64,000 bases of DNA, from NCBI GenBank assembly GCA_024803745.1, contig JANJXV010000040.1, forward strand, positions 1,358,576 to 1,422,575, written 5' to 3'. Shown one piece after another: positions 31,851 to 42,772 of this stretch. The notes under the pieces were generated by a model that did no database searches, was not told the origin of the DNA, and worked only from the letters and a program-made list of their open reading frames with translations. The position numbers and the translations under genes are program-made. Positions within the stretch are counted from its first letter, which is position 1. Each line of letters opens with the position of its first letter. The DNA comes from Megascapheus bottae. Taxonomy: Eukaryota; Chordata; Mammalia; Rodentia; Geomyidae.

Positions 31851-31891
<41 letters not shown>
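31850..31891. repeat. (AC)n microsatellite inside Geo
   Basis: About 21 AC units begin just after the mid-Geo string CCTTG, as at 22836. Confidence 0.97.
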
Positions 31892-31893
<2 letters not shown>

Positions 31894-32039
31894 CGGAGAA
31901 CTGCAGGAGAGTCTCCTGAACTGTGATCAGGAGAGTCTGGGAAACTCTCGTATCTGAAGCTGATATTCTGGTTATCAGGGACACCAGAAATTCTCCACGG
32001 AGTTGATAATAGCTTCAAATGCCATGTATTTGAATCACA

Positions 32040-32900
32040 AATTTCATTATTCTACATGTGATCTATAGAAGCAAGGGCCACACGCTTAAACATAGTATAT
32101 TTTGTATCATATAAAATATATTTTATCCCATATGAATATATGAAATATTCATCATATATTAAATATGATAGGTCAGTCTATCCCATTAATATCTTAGGAT
32201 CCAGGAGATAGTTATGTCATTTATATTAGTTTACAGTAAATGAATATGTGCACTATTTACATGTGAAATATATTTTAAATAGTTAAAATGATAGATATAT
32301 TTATCATGTGTTAATATAGTAGACTAACCTATCACACTGATATATCATATATATGATCTATTTATCATATATTTAATGTGACAGTCTATCCTAATGTATC
32401 ACATATAGCATACAGCATGTAATATAGCATAGCACATATTATATATACTCAGAATAGAATAGACTACAGAATATCGACTATAATATAGCATATGCTCCAT
32501 TCTATCATAACAATATAATACAATCATATAATAATAAATAATGTGTAACATATATTATGATCAATCATAATTAAGATAACATAATGTATAACACAATAAT
32601 TGTATAAATTACCATCCGTGTGGTAAAATATTGTCATATATTAAAATACGATATCACATATATGGTACATATTGTGTATGTCATAGGATGTGATACCACA
32701 CAATTAGATTTTTGTATGCTATATATTATATATGTGATATGAGAAATAACATGATAGATTTATTTAATATTTATTTAAATATATTTTTATGATATATACA
32801 TGCTGGATATCCTATAGGTCACGTTACGTGATATCTATCATATCATATCATGTAGATATCACATAACTCTCATATAGTCCATGTCACTTAGAGTCACATA
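32040..32900. repeat. AT-rich low-complexity block
   Basis: About 860 bp dominated by ATAT, TATC, CATA and AATA. Pieces such as ATATCATAT and TTTATCATAT recur irregularly; no clean tandem unit by eye. No ORF of note. Confidence 0.85.
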
Positions 32901-33190
32901 ACCCACTTGCAGGGACGGCAGGGCCCTGTCACTCTGACTCCCTCCTCGGGCCCACTGCACTTAGAATTCTATGGTAACTTCCACGTCCCGTGGCTCGTTC
33001 CTCGCTCCGCTGGTGTCTGGGGGTAGGGGTGGCAGGGAGCAGGTTTGAGGGCCACGGGGCTAGCTCTGTCCAGCGGGCATGCAGGCAGGACAGCCGTCCA
33101 CACACTCTGGACTTGTGACCTCGCGTGGTTCCCCTCCAGTTCCGTGAGCAGGTGCACACCCTCGGCTTCCAGGCACAAGCAAGGGATTTT
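32901..33190. other. unique GC-richer sequence
   Basis: A sharp composition change from the AT block. Overlapping ORFs on both strands have no domain. Confidence 0.4.
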
Positions 33191-33300
33191 GCTGGAGCCG
33201 TGGATCAAGTGGTAGAGCGCCAGCCTCGAGCAAAATACAAGTCTAAAGGCAAGGTTCAGAGTCTGTGTTCAAGTCCCAGGACCAGCATACACAAACACAC
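33191..33300 (+). mobile_element. Geo SINE monomer
   Basis: GTGGATCAAGTGGTAGAGC, GCCAGCCTCGAGC, TGTTCAAGTCCCAGGACC. No left arm. Confidence 0.82.
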
Positions 33301-33579
33301 CAATGGAAGCCTCGTGCCATGCACATATTCCCTGCGTCCAGGTGTAGGGAAACATAACTTGAATATTAGCTCCGCTTGTGTGTATCAGAATTTGCCAACC
33401 CATCCTTTCAGGTTTCCCCAACACTTTTTCTGGGCTTGATCCCTCTGCCATCTCTGCGTACCCACGAGGAAAAGCAAAAGAGGGAGAATGGTTTTTCTTA
33501 ATGGCAATTTGAATTTTCTCCCCACAAAGATCAGGCTAAAAAAGTTGTGTTGACCACAAAACACACGTGGACTCACAGA
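33301..33579. other. unique sequence
   Basis: Nothing recognised. Confidence 0.4.
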
Positions 33580-33692
33580 GCCACTTATAGCTTGTTCTGA
33601 GAAGTTCAGGGGAGATCAGAGTCTCGGGGGGCTTTCCTGCCCAGACTGGCTTGGAACTGTGATCCTCAGATCTCAGACTCCTGAGCTGCACT
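33580..33692 (-). mobile_element. 7SL-Geo SINE fragment (antisense)
   Basis: GGGAGATCAGAGTCTCGG, TTTCCTGCCCAGACTGGC and TCCTCAGATCTCAGACTCC; the left arm is broken by a CTCTGT array. Confidence 0.75.
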
Positions 33693-33696
33693 CTCG

Positions 33697-33795
33697 GTCT
33701 CTGTCTCTGTGTCTGTCTCTGTCTGTCTCTGTCTGTCTCTGTCTCTGTCTCTGTCTCTGTCTCTGTCTCTGTCTCTGTCTCTGTCTGTCTCTCTC
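33697..33795. repeat. (CTCTGT)n hexanucleotide array
   Basis: About 16 units of CTCTGT with CTGT variants, starting within the 7SL-like arm. Confidence 0.95.
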
Positions 33796-34034
33796 CTCCC
33801 CAGCCTGCTATCCAGTGCTTGCCATATTGCATTACTTGCAAACTTGCAAAGATGGGATTATAAACTTGGCCTTCAGCAGTGGCGTCATTTCCCTGGAACT
33901 CTTTTTTTTTTATCAAGAATTCCCACTTCAGTTTCAAGGTTGAACATAAACATCCCCTCTCCTGCCCGTCTCCTTGCTCTTCCATGGAGCCCTGGGGCCT
34001 GCTTAAGCTTAGCCTTCTTCTTGTCCCTGCTGGG

Positions 34035-34036
<2 letters not shown>

Positions 34037-34076
<40 letters not shown>
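34037..34076. repeat. (TTA)n microsatellite
   Basis: About 13 TTA units. Confidence 0.96.
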
Positions 34077-34184
34077 TCTGTTTGCCTTTCTCCGCTGTCC
34101 TTTTACTGTGCATTTCCGTATCCTTCCGATGATTTAATCCACCAAATTAAATTTTAGTGAGTATATTTGGGAGGAGGAAGAATG

Positions 34185-34272
34185 GGATCTTGAACTCAGG
34201 GCCCCGGGCGCCATCTCTGAGCCTCTCTATCCCTGGGCTGGCTCTCTACCACTTGAGCCACGGCGCCACTTG
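34185..34272 (-). mobile_element. Geo SINE monomer (antisense)
   Basis: ATCTTGAACTCAGGGCCC and CTCTACCACTTGAGCCACG. Confidence 0.78.
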
Positions 34273-34489
34273 GTGGATTAAATATTTGAAAGGGGATCAG
34301 GGTGTGTGTGGAAATAGAGTCTCCGAGGAAGTCGAGCGGGAAGCTGGCTTGGTAATATGCGGCCTAACAATGCGAACACGAAACATAAAATAAGGCAAGA
34401 GAAGGAGCAAATCAGACATTTGAGTGGCCCAGCCCCACACCCACCTATGTCACCTCCTCCTCTCCCCCCCCAGCCCTCCCCCTTCCCAC

Positions 34490-34700
34490 GTCTCTAATGA
34501 AGTTGAATAATTGCTAAGGGAAAAAGAGTCCAAGGTCATGAATGAACCCTTCTCCGGGCCCGGCGTGCAATTAGTGAGATGACTGCAGGAAGGACCATAA
34601 AAATCACTCATTTCCACAGGCGTGATTTATACCCACTCGTGCAAAGTGCCTCACGCCCGCCCCAGAGAGAGTCAACCCGAGCTGGTCTCTGATTCTGCTA
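34490..34700. promoter_or_regulatory. candidate conserved non-coding element
   Basis: Unique island: GAATAATTGCTAAGG, GCGTGCAATTAGTGAG, CATAAAAATCACTC, GGCGTGATTTATACCC. Retained CpGs and homeodomain/CDX-type cores, no repeats. By eye only. Confidence 0.35.
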
Positions 34701-34989
34701 GCCAGCGTCTGGCCTGGGCGTGGTGGTGGGGTGCGGGTGGTGGGGATTTCTTGCAGGGGTGAAGAGAGGAGGGGACGTTAGTTCCTCTGAAGTTCGGGTG
34801 GATTCCCATCTTACTGTTTTGTGTTCCTTGTTTCTCTCGGTGGTGGTTTGGCTTTGATTTTTTTTTTCATTTTTGCCTGGCCTATTTCACCCCCCGCCAC
34901 AATCACCACCCCATTTGGTTCAGAGAAATCCTATTTTTTTTTTAAAACAATTTCTTCAGTAACTATAGGATTTATTCTGTGTGTGGCAC
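34701..34989. other. unique sequence
   Basis: No element recognised. Confidence 0.35.
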
Positions 34990-35300
34990 ATTCTGTGGGC
35001 TTCGGCTTATGAGGAAGCCCGTGTGAATATCATGACATCTTTGCTTTCTTCTTTTCCTCCCTCTCTTCATACTTTTCCCTTTATGAAAATGTTATATAAT
35101 TGGAGTCATTGCACAGCTTAAGGCCTTTTCAGGTTGGCCTGTTGGTTTTATTTCCCCCCCCCCGACTTTCTCTTTATCCCTTTTGGCGTTTTCTTCTATA
35201 CGGATAGGAAATGCATAATAAGAGGTTTTAGGGTGACATTTCTTTTCTGCCTCCCCTTGTACGAAGGTGCATTCATTCTATGAAGGTGTTTTCCTTGTGA
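34990..35300 (-). mobile_element. possible old L1 fragment, antisense
   Basis: ATGTTATATAATTGGAGTCA and AGGCCTTTTCAGGTTGGCC resemble the antisense L1 segment 'ggaatcatacagtatgtggccttttcag...'. Diverged; tentative. Confidence 0.35.
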
Positions 35301-35340
35301 TCTTTCCAAATATGCGTATTATATCATTGATCTTTATTTT

Positions 35341-35540
35341 TTATCGGTCATGGGCCTTGAACTCAGGGCCTGGGCGCTGTCCCTGAGCTCTTCATGCTCT
35401 ACCACTTGAGCCACAGTGCCACGTCTGGTTTTCTGGTGGCTCATTGGAGATCAGAGTCTCACAGACTTTTCTGCCTGGGGTGGCTTTGAACCGTGATCCT
35501 CGGATCTGACCCTCCTGAGTGAGCCACTGGCACCTGGCTA
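35341..35540 (-). mobile_element. 7SL-Geo SINE (antisense)
   Basis: CCTTGAACTCAGGGCCTGGG, CTCTACCACTTGAGCCACAG, GTGGCTCATTGGAGATCAG, GGCTTTGAACCGTGATCC. Confidence 0.92.
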
Positions 35541-36102
35541 TCTCTTGACTTCTATTATCTAAGATCCAGACTTAGGAATTCTCAGGAAAGAAAAGTTGCC
35601 AAAAAGTGATTTCACTTGGCTCGGCTGAGGTCCTCTCAAAAAAAGAAGAGAAAAAAAAAATGATCGGAAGATGAGAAATTTGAAGACTATTCCTTCTCGT
35701 TTAAAATATTTGGTTCAAGGTATTTACAGAAAAGTCCAGGAGAGCCGACAACCACGGGAATATAAACAGGAGTCTGGTCCCATGCTCTTGAATATGAGAA
35801 GTCTCGCTGTCATTTTGTTATTGGTTGTTGTCCAGGACGTAAACAGGCATTGCCTAGAGTTTTCAGTTAAATGGAATCTGGGAAAATGGTTGCTGCAGAG
35901 TCCAGGGAAAGGGCCTCAGTGCTGTCCCCGGTGGTGAAATTCCAGGAAGGAACCCAATGCTTTCTCTTTCTCTCCCACCTTACCTGCCTTCATTCTTCTT
36001 CCCTCCTCTGCCTGTGTATATCTGCTCTGGAGGTTTTTTAAGATCGTCCTCTGAAGTTATTTTAGATTTGCGAAAGATTTACAAAGATGGTGTAGATCTC
36101 TG

Positions 36103-36103
<1 letters not shown>
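35541..36103. other. unique sequence, no gene seen
   Basis: Unique DNA with an A-rich run at 35650. The 88-codon frame at 35671-35937 shows no recognisable domain. Confidence 0.4.
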
Positions 36104-36140
<37 letters not shown>

Positions 36141-36362
36141 GCCAGTTCCGGAATTTGAAGTTGGAGCCTGGGACACTGTCTCTGAGCCTCTTTCTGCTCA
36201 AGGCTGGTGTTTGCCCTTGAGCCACAGCCCCACTTCTGGCTTTTTCTGAGGAGTTTACTGGAGATAGGAGTCTCACAGATTTTCCTGTCCGAGCTGGCTT
36301 GGAACTGCGATCCTCAGATCTCAGCCATCGGAGTAGCTGGGATGACAGGTGTGAGACACCAC
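36104..36362 (-). mobile_element. (TTA)n plus 7SL-Geo SINE (antisense)
   Basis: About 12 ATT units (36104-36139) occupy the tail position of an antisense element: GCCAGTTCCGGAATTTG, GAGCCACAGCCCCACTTC, GGCTTGGAACTGCGATCC, GTAGCTGGGATGACAGG. Confidence 0.9.
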
Positions 36363-36369
36363 CACCATG

Positions 36370-36408
<39 letters not shown>

Positions 36409-36600
36409 TACTGTCTCTTAGCATTTTCTCTCAAGACTCGTGTTTTATCACTTTGAGCCACAGGTCCACTTCCAGCTTTTTTTTGCTGATTTCTTGGAGA
36501 TCAGAGTCTCACAGATTTTTTTTCCTACCCGGGCTGGCTTTGAACCGCCATCCTCAACTCTCAATCTCCTGAGCTGCTGGGATTCCAGGCCTGAGCCATC
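36363..36600 (-). mobile_element. (TTA)n plus second 7SL-Geo SINE (antisense)
   Basis: Another ATT array (36369-36407) is followed by TTTATCACTTTGAGCCACAG, GATCAGAGTCTCACAG, GGCTTTGAACCGCCATCC, TGCTGGGATTCCAGGC. Tandem same-strand arrangement with the copy before it. Confidence 0.88.
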
Positions 36601-37479
36601 GATACCCCTATTTCTGGCACGATCTTTTACCTCGCTTTATCACCATGAGATATGTATCAACACTAAACCTTGTGAAAATAACTGGGAACTAAACTAAACC
36701 TTCACTCGAGTTTCTGGAGACATTTCAATCATTTACCACAAGTAGAATCCCGCCCTGAAAGAGAAAAGAGCTAAAATGTTTCTACCTCCTCACTAGGCCA
36801 AAATTCTAATCGGTCCTGAGGAATTATTATCATTTTTTTCTTATTTTGGCCATCCCTACCCCCTCTGCCAGCCATTGGTAGCAGAATTTCCCCCCACTAG
36901 AATCCCTCAGTATGCCGTCCATTCTTCTTCCTCACTCTGGTAGCCGTGTGGAGAAATTTTCTGTGTGAGCCCTGGAATTTCTCCTGGGTCAGCTGTGCTA
37001 AGAGGGTCACACACCTGACAAAAGCTTGTGTAGACCTGTTCAAACGTGGAAATTTGTCCTCTTCCGAATGAATGGGATTTTTCTTTTCTTTTCTTTGGCT
37101 AGGACTTTTTTTTTTTTTTGGAAAAAAGAAGGAAATATCCTCTCCAGCTTTGAACTTGATACGAGCTAAAGTCAACCCAAAGCATCCCTCACAACGCCTG
37201 CCAGGCTCACTGGAGGCTTTGGTCTCAGTCAAGCTTGACAGCTTTGTGATATAAGCCCATAAATTCCCTTTTATTACTTAAGCAAGTTAACACTGGGGTT
37301 TCCATTACTTGAGGCCAAAAAAAAAAAAGAATCTGACTTGATATACTATTCTCTCAGGCATCTTTTTTATTTTTTAAAAAAAGAGTAAAATCATACAATG
37401 GCTTTTCAGAGTGCAATCCGACTTGTGAAACCAATCGTCCCTCCCTCATTCCAGAACGTTCTCATCATCTTGTCATAAA
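36601..37479. other. unique sequence, no gene seen
   Basis: Unique AT-leaning DNA with T- and A-runs. No domain-bearing ORF. Confidence 0.4.
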
Positions 37480-37688
37480 AGTCCCAGCTCCTCACGGGGC
37501 TGAGACCTGGAGGACTGTGGTTCAAACCCAACCTGGACAGGAAAGTCCGTGAGACGCTCATCTCCGATAAAGTCAGAAGTGGAGCTGTGGCTTAAGTCGT
37601 GGAGAACCAACTGTGAGCAGAAAAGCAGAAGAGCTCAGGGACAGCGCCCAGGGCTGAGGCAAAACCCCAAGACCAGCACCAAACAAAC
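37480..37688 (+). mobile_element. 7SL-Geo SINE
   Basis: CCCAGCTCCTCACGGGGCTG, AGGAAAGTCCGTGAGACGC, GTGGCTTAAGTCGTGGAG, CAGGGACAGCGCCCAGGG; diverged 3' end. Confidence 0.82.
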
Positions 37689-37737
37689 AAAGAAACATGT
37701 TAGCAGTCATCTCGCACACAATTCCCACAGGCTAGCC

Positions 37738-37790
<53 letters not shown>

Positions 37791-37864
37791 GACAGATATA
37801 GATAGGCAGATAGATAGATGGATGGATGGATAGATAGATAAGATAGAGACAGATATAGATAGGC

Positions 37865-37899
<35 letters not shown>

Positions 37900-38130
37900 C
37901 AGACAGACATAATAGACACAGATAGGTAGATGGATGGAGAGATCTTGATAGATACAGAAATATGCAGATATAGCTATATATGTATATATATAGATATATC
38001 CACATATACAGAAGCATATATAGATATATACAGATATATATAGAGAGATATACATATATACAGATGCATATATGTAGATATGTACAGATATATATATATA
38101 GAGAGAGATATACATATGAATATCTAGAGA
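37738..38130. repeat. (GATA)n then GATATA-rich array
   Basis: GATA units with GACA, GGCA and GGAT variants to about 37912, then irregular AGATATATA/CAGATATA DNA to 38130. Confidence 0.93.
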
Positions 38131-38442
38131 GAGAGAAAGAAGCATACAAAAGGTGTCTTTCCAGGAATGACTTGTTTGAAGTCACGTAATCCTTCAACCT
38201 TTCTCCAAGTACCATTCTCCGAGTGCTTCATGACCACTTATTGCTGGAATAAAACCAAGGAATTAAGCATGGAGGATTCAAAGGACCATTACAGCACCAG
38301 ACATGCGGATATTGCCTTTGGGTAAAAAGGCCCAGCAAACTCTCTTCCCCTGAAGCCACGACAACAAGCAATCACAGTGCCAGAGGTCAAGACTAGCTTC
38401 AGAGCCATCTTCACAACAACAAAAATGACACTTGGTCCTGGC
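38131..38442. other. unique sequence
   Basis: Nothing recognised. Confidence 0.4.
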
Positions 38443-38444
38443 AT

Positions 38445-38477
<33 letters not shown>

Positions 38478-38493
38478 CACACACACACACACG
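38443..38493. repeat. (CA)n with CG interruptions
   Basis: About 25 CA units with two CACG breaks. Confidence 0.95.
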
Positions 38494-38809
38494 CATGTGC
38501 ACACAAACACACGTGTGACACAAAGATCAAAAGAACAGAGCCCAAGACCCAGAAAATAAAACAAAATAAACACCATCCAATCCTAGCCATAGACATTTTC
38601 TTTCCAAATAAAAGGAGCCAAAAGCAGAGTTGGGGGAAAAATCAGGCTTCTCAACCAACAGCCCTGGCAAAATCGGTTCTCTGCACGCAGGGGACTGAAA
38701 TCTCATCTCTGCGTCTCAGGAATGGACCCCTCAAAAAAAAACCCCAAAGGTGGACCTGAAACTTCAAATCTACCGTGGGGGGAAAACACAGAGGAAAAAC
38801 TCCGCAAGC

Positions 38810-38940
38810 AACTTCATTCATTCTGTTGCTTCCTAATTTCTGACATCTTCATCTAGGCCCCCGCTTAGCTTCAGATGGCTTGTTTTATAGTTTATTACCA
38901 ACACAGATAATAATGAACTAGATTCACTTAATAAATACTA
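38810..38940. promoter_or_regulatory. candidate conserved non-coding element
   Basis: Unique AT-leaning island with GTTTTATAGTTTATTACC and CAGATAATAATGAAC. Weak case. Confidence 0.25.
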
Positions 38941-38943
38941 AAT

Positions 38944-39135
38944 AGGGGCCAGGGGTGGCCTAGTGGTAGAGTGCTTGCCTAGCATGCACGAAGACCGGGG
39001 TTCGATTCCTCGGTACCACATACATAGAAAAAAAGCCAGAAGTGGTGCTGAGGCTCAAGTGGTAGAGTTCTGGCCTTGAGAAAGTCCAAGGACAGGGCTC
39101 AGGCCCTGAGTTCAAGACTCAGGACTGGCAAAACA
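38944..39135 (+). mobile_element. IDL-Geo dimeric SINE
   Basis: GGGGTGGCCTAGTGGTAGAG, GGGGTTCGATTCCTCGGTAC, a linker, GAGGCTCAAGTGGTAGAG, GAGTTCAAGACTCAGGAC. No clear target duplication. Confidence 0.93.
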
Positions 39136-39526
39136 CCACCACCACAGGCTGTATTGTTTGTTGGGTTTGTTTAAAGGAGTCTGGTAAAGAGGAGGTGCCT
39201 CTGGGCTGGTGGGCTATCTGGGGGTCCCTGCGTCAGAGCCGCCTCTGTGGGGAGTGGGGATGCAGCCTCGGGGGACCACAGGAATGTCTGAGCAGGGGAA
39301 ACAGAGTCAACTCGGGCCCGCACATACGCACGCGTGCACGCACGTCTGGCCTGGGTTTGGGCTGGGGGCAAAGCATTCCATTTCCTTTCCCTTTGGTTTT
39401 TGTCTGTGCTTGGAAATTCTTGTTTTCTTTTTTTTTCCGGATCATTAATTCTTTTAATCAATAGCAAAGATTTGTACCAGCTTCTCAGGCATGCCAGCGT
39501 TTTTGCATGTCAGATTGAAGTATTTT

Positions 39527-39529
<3 letters not shown>
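39136..39529. other. unique sequence, no gene seen
   Basis: Locally CpG-bearing (ACGCACGCGTGCACG at about 39327). No domain-bearing ORF. Confidence 0.4.
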
Positions 39530-39588
<59 letters not shown>

Positions 39589-39765
39589 TTCTCTCCTAGT
39601 TCAAGCACACTTCCACATTAGGATATTTCTATCCTCTTTCCCTCCCTCCCTCCCTCCCTCCCTCCCTTTTTCCTCCCTCCCTCCCTCCCTCCCTCTTTCC
39701 TTTTTTTTTTGCTTTCTTCCTCCCTCTTTCCCTCTCTTGCCCCCTCTTCCTTCCTTCTTTTCATT
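39530..39765. repeat. (CT)n then (CCCT)n pyrimidine tract
   Basis: About 27 CT units (39532-39586), then TCCC/CCTT units 39640-39765. Confidence 0.93.
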
Positions 39766-39899
39766 TTGAAAACTCTCAATAGCTGTGCAATGGGGATTTC
39801 AATTCAGCATTGCCCCCAGTCCCCATCTGTCCCCTATGTGTCACGTCGTCTCTCCATCTATGGCCTCCCTGACATAAATCATCCCATACCTGGTCAACA

Positions 39900-40209
39900 T
39901 CGGTGTATCGGCCACTTATCGATCTATGCATCACCAATCCTCGATCTACTCTCCATCTGTCATCTATCCAGCCCCTAATCTGCCTTCTGCCTGTCATCTA
40001 ACATCAATCATGTATCCCTGTCTGTCGTCTATCGGACATCTATTTACTCCCTATCATCTCTTTGCCTCTCTATGTAACAGCTGTCATTTATCATTTAATC
40101 TTTCTTTCATCTATCTATCAATCGATCAGTCTATCTATCTATGCATCTACCAGCTTATCTCTATATCCATCCATCCATCCATCCATCCATCCATCATTCT
40201 ATCCATCAT

Positions 40210-40253
<44 letters not shown>

Positions 40254-40315
40254 CCATCAGTCTATTTATCAATCTGTTGGTCTATCTTTCCAGTCTTTCT
40301 GTCTGTCTGTCTGAT
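39900..40315. repeat. degenerate ATCT/ATCC array
   Basis: CTAT, ATCC and GTCT units become purer rightward: ATCC 40165-40195, ATCT 40200-40250, GTCT 40300-40312. The left half is a decayed version. Confidence 0.85.
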
Positions 40316-40466
40316 CTTTGAAGCTGTCCTTCTGAAGGAACCCTCAAGGACCTGTCACCTGGCATCTGGGCCTGGGTCCTCTCACCATCACCCTCCAGTC
40401 CCTCCCACCCTCTGGTTCCCTGGAAGTGTACTCCATCTTTCTACCTGCTTCAGTGCCAGGAGCACA

Positions 40467-40650
40467 GAGGAGGTGGAGGAGGAGGGGGAAGAGGAGGAGG
40501 AGGAGGAGGAGGAGGAGGAGGAGGAGGAGGAGGAGGAAGAGGAGGAGGGAAAAAGAGGAGGAGGGGGGAAAGGAGGAGGAAGGGGAGAAGGAGGGGAAGG
40601 AGGAGGAGGAGGAAGAAGAAGAAGAGAAGGAGGAGAAAGAGGAGGGCCTT
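40467..40650. repeat. (GGA)n purine array
   Basis: Pure GAG 40493-40540, then mixed GGA, GAA and GGG units. Explains the Glu/Arg-rich open frames. Confidence 0.95.
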
Positions 40651-40699
40651 AGGGACTCTAGGATCGGAGCATTCCACCGGGCTAAGGGTTTGATTCCAA

Positions 40700-40800
40700 C
40701 CTTCAGGGTGGCTCAGAATGGTAGAGTGCCAGCCATGAGCAGAAAAAACTCAGAGACAGCGCCCAGGCCCTGTGTTCTAGCCCCATGACTGACAAAAAAG
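40700..40800 (+). mobile_element. Geo SINE monomer
   Basis: GGTGGCTCAGAATGGTAGAG, CAGAGACAGCGCCCAGGCCC, CATGACTGACAAAAAAG. A purine tract follows its A-rich tail. Confidence 0.82.
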
Positions 40801-40922
40801 AAAATAAAAATGAAAGGAAGGGAAGAGAGGAGAGGGAAAGGGGAGTGAGAGGTGGGGGGGGAGAGAGAAAAGGAAGGGAGGAAGGAGGAGGGAGGGAGGG
40901 AGGGAGGGAGGGAGGGAGGACA
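40801..40922. repeat. (GGGA)n purine tract at SINE tail
   Basis: GGAA and GAGA units, then GGGA 40889-40918, starting in the Geo poly(A). Confidence 0.93.
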
Positions 40923-40939
40923 CAAGGCACCACAGAGAT

Positions 40940-41251
40940 GAATCTTAACACATTCCTATAAATGAAAGAAACGTTTTCCCCGCGGAGACTCCATTTCCAG
41001 TGATGCCATTTGTATGAAATGTCCAGAGTAGACAAATCTACCGAGGTTGAAGTAGATTAGTGGTTGCTGGGCTGGGTGGAAGGAGGGAAAATAAGTAACT
41101 GATAATGAATCTAAGGTTTCTTGCATGAGGGTTGGAAATAGTCTGGGAATTAGATAGTGGGTTGTGGCTGGGTGACTGGATACACTAAAACCCACTGAAT
41201 TGCATGCTTCCAGAAGGTGAATTATATGCCCACGACGTACATCTCAATTTT

Positions 41252-41256
<5 letters not shown>
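40940..41256 (+). mobile_element. L1M-type 3' UTR fragment
   Basis: In order: GAAATGTCCAGAGTAGACAA, TAGATTAGTGGTTGCTGGGC, CACTAAAACCCACTGAATTG, GTGAATTATATGCCCACGAC, ACATCTCAATTTTAAAA. This is the well-known 3' UTR pattern of old L1MA/L1MB-type elements, recalled from memory. 5'-truncated, no ORF. Confidence 0.8.

Positions 41257-41297
<41 letters not shown>
41257..41297. repeat. (AC)n microsatellite at L1 tail
   Basis: About 20 AC units placed where the L1 poly(A) should be. Confidence 0.97.
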
Positions 41298-41299
<2 letters not shown>

Positions 41300-41924
41300 G
41301 AAAAAGCAAACAATTGAAAAGAAGTGATGGATTTCTCCTCACACACCACGATGCCATGTGACCGACTATAGAATGCTACATTTGTAAGAAATTAAAAAAA
41401 AAAATACATACCATATTATGGTTCTGCTCAAACCAGGGGCCACCCAAGAAGTCCTAGCTAACACGACACAGCTGCCAGTGCGATTTACCAGCCCTGTGTG
41501 GAGGACTCGGAGTTCTTTCTCCTCTCACCTCCACACTCCAGCACCACCACACCAGCTGATCTGATCGGTCACCTTCAGCCAGGTGATAAACACCAAGGAA
41601 CGCCAGGCCGAGCCCTGCCTGGGAGAAGCTTCAAGTTGCATTGGAGGTAGAGAAGCCAGCCATTCACAAACAACACAAGATAGCAGGCAATTCATCTTAT
41701 GTTCTCCCAGAACATAGCAGGGAATTTTTTTTTAAATGTAGGAAAGCAGGGAGAAGGAGAGCCAGTAGTGGAGAAAATGATTCTGGGGACGCATCTGGCC
41801 TTGAACCTGGATGTGCAAGCATGGAAAATATGATGACTGTCTCCAAAGGAGGAAGAGATGGACGGAGAAAGAAGTCGAGAGGGGAGATTAAACAGGGGAG
41901 GAGTATCTTAGAAGATGATGAGGC
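41298..41924. other. unique sequence, no gene seen
   Basis: No element or exon recognised. Confidence 0.4.
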
Positions 41925-42120
41925 AGGGCCGGGAGTGTGGCCTAGTGGTAAAGTGCTTGCCTCGCATGCATGAAGCCCCGAGTCTGATTCCTCCGTATCA
42001 CAGACATAGAAAAAGCCAGAAGTGGTGCTGTGGCTCAAGCCGTGAAGCCTTAGCCTTGAGAAAACCCAAGGACAGTGCTCAGGCCTTGAGTTCGAACCCC
42101 AGAATTGTCAAATAAATAAA
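41925..42120 (+). mobile_element. IDL-Geo dimeric SINE
   Basis: GGGCCGGGAGTGTGGCCTAG, a degraded B box (GAGTCTGATTCC), ACATAGAAAAAGCC linker, Geo GTGGCTCAAGCCGTGAAGC, GAGTTCGAACCCCAGAATTG. Confidence 0.93.
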
Positions 42121-42156
42121 TATTTTCTTTTTTTTAAAAAAGAAGCTGAAAATATA

Positions 42157-42194
42157 TTATTATTATTATTATTATTATTATCATTATTATTATA
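42157..42194. repeat. (ATT)n microsatellite
   Basis: About 12 ATT units with one TC break. Confidence 0.93.
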
Positions 42195-42400
42195 GCCAAA
42201 AGGACAAGACAATTAGCAAGGTAACCATGAAGAAAGGAATATGGCTTTCGCCTGTGATACGTCTTGTTCAAATAGTTCTGGAATCCCTCACACACCTACC
42301 TCTGCTCATAGAAGAAAGCCAGAATATTCCTTCTTGGCCCCTCTCCTGCCCTCAGCCATCTCCCTCATCAGTGGTCCCACTCTGGTCAGGGGTTCTGAGT

Positions 42401-42401
<1 letters not shown>

Positions 42402-42439
<38 letters not shown>
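42402..42439. repeat. (CA)n microsatellite
   Basis: About 18 CA units. Confidence 0.96.
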
Positions 42440-42442
<3 letters not shown>

Positions 42443-42574
42443 CCTACTTCCGGGATTGCTCTTTGAACTCTTAATAGGGTTTCATTGCTTGGTTGCGGCC
42501 AGAGTTTCTGGTTGATTGTTTATGTGAACGTGTCCTCTGTCCACCAGGATAAGAGATAATGGCATCCAAGAGCT

Positions 42575-42772
42575 TTTTTTTTTCCCCTCCAGTCCTGGCC
42601 TTGAACTCAGGGCCTGAGCACTGTCCTTGGACTTTCTCAAGGCTAGAGCTCTACCACTTGAGCCTCAGCACCATTTCTGGCTTTTTTCTATGTATGTGGT
42701 ACCGAGGAATCGAACCCGGGTCTTCGTGCATGCTAGGCAAGCACTCTACCACTAGGCCCCACTCCCGGCCCC
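42575..42772 (-). mobile_element. IDL-Geo dimeric SINE (antisense)
   Basis: T-run, CCAGTCCTGGCCTTGAACTC, CTCTACCACTTGAGCC, GGAATCGAACCCGGG, CACTAGGCCCCACTCCCGG. Flanks CATCCAAGAGCTTTTT and CATCCCAGTGCTTTTT match 14 of 16, a decayed target duplication. Confidence 0.94.

Noticed and set aside
30225..32900. Origin or centromere-type satellite
   Set aside because: AT-rich, but no regular monomer could be found by eye and the blocks are short.
37700..38215. Tyr/Ile/Ser-rich 'membrane protein' frame
   Set aside because: Reads through GATA and GATATA repeats; hydrophobicity is an artefact of the repeat.
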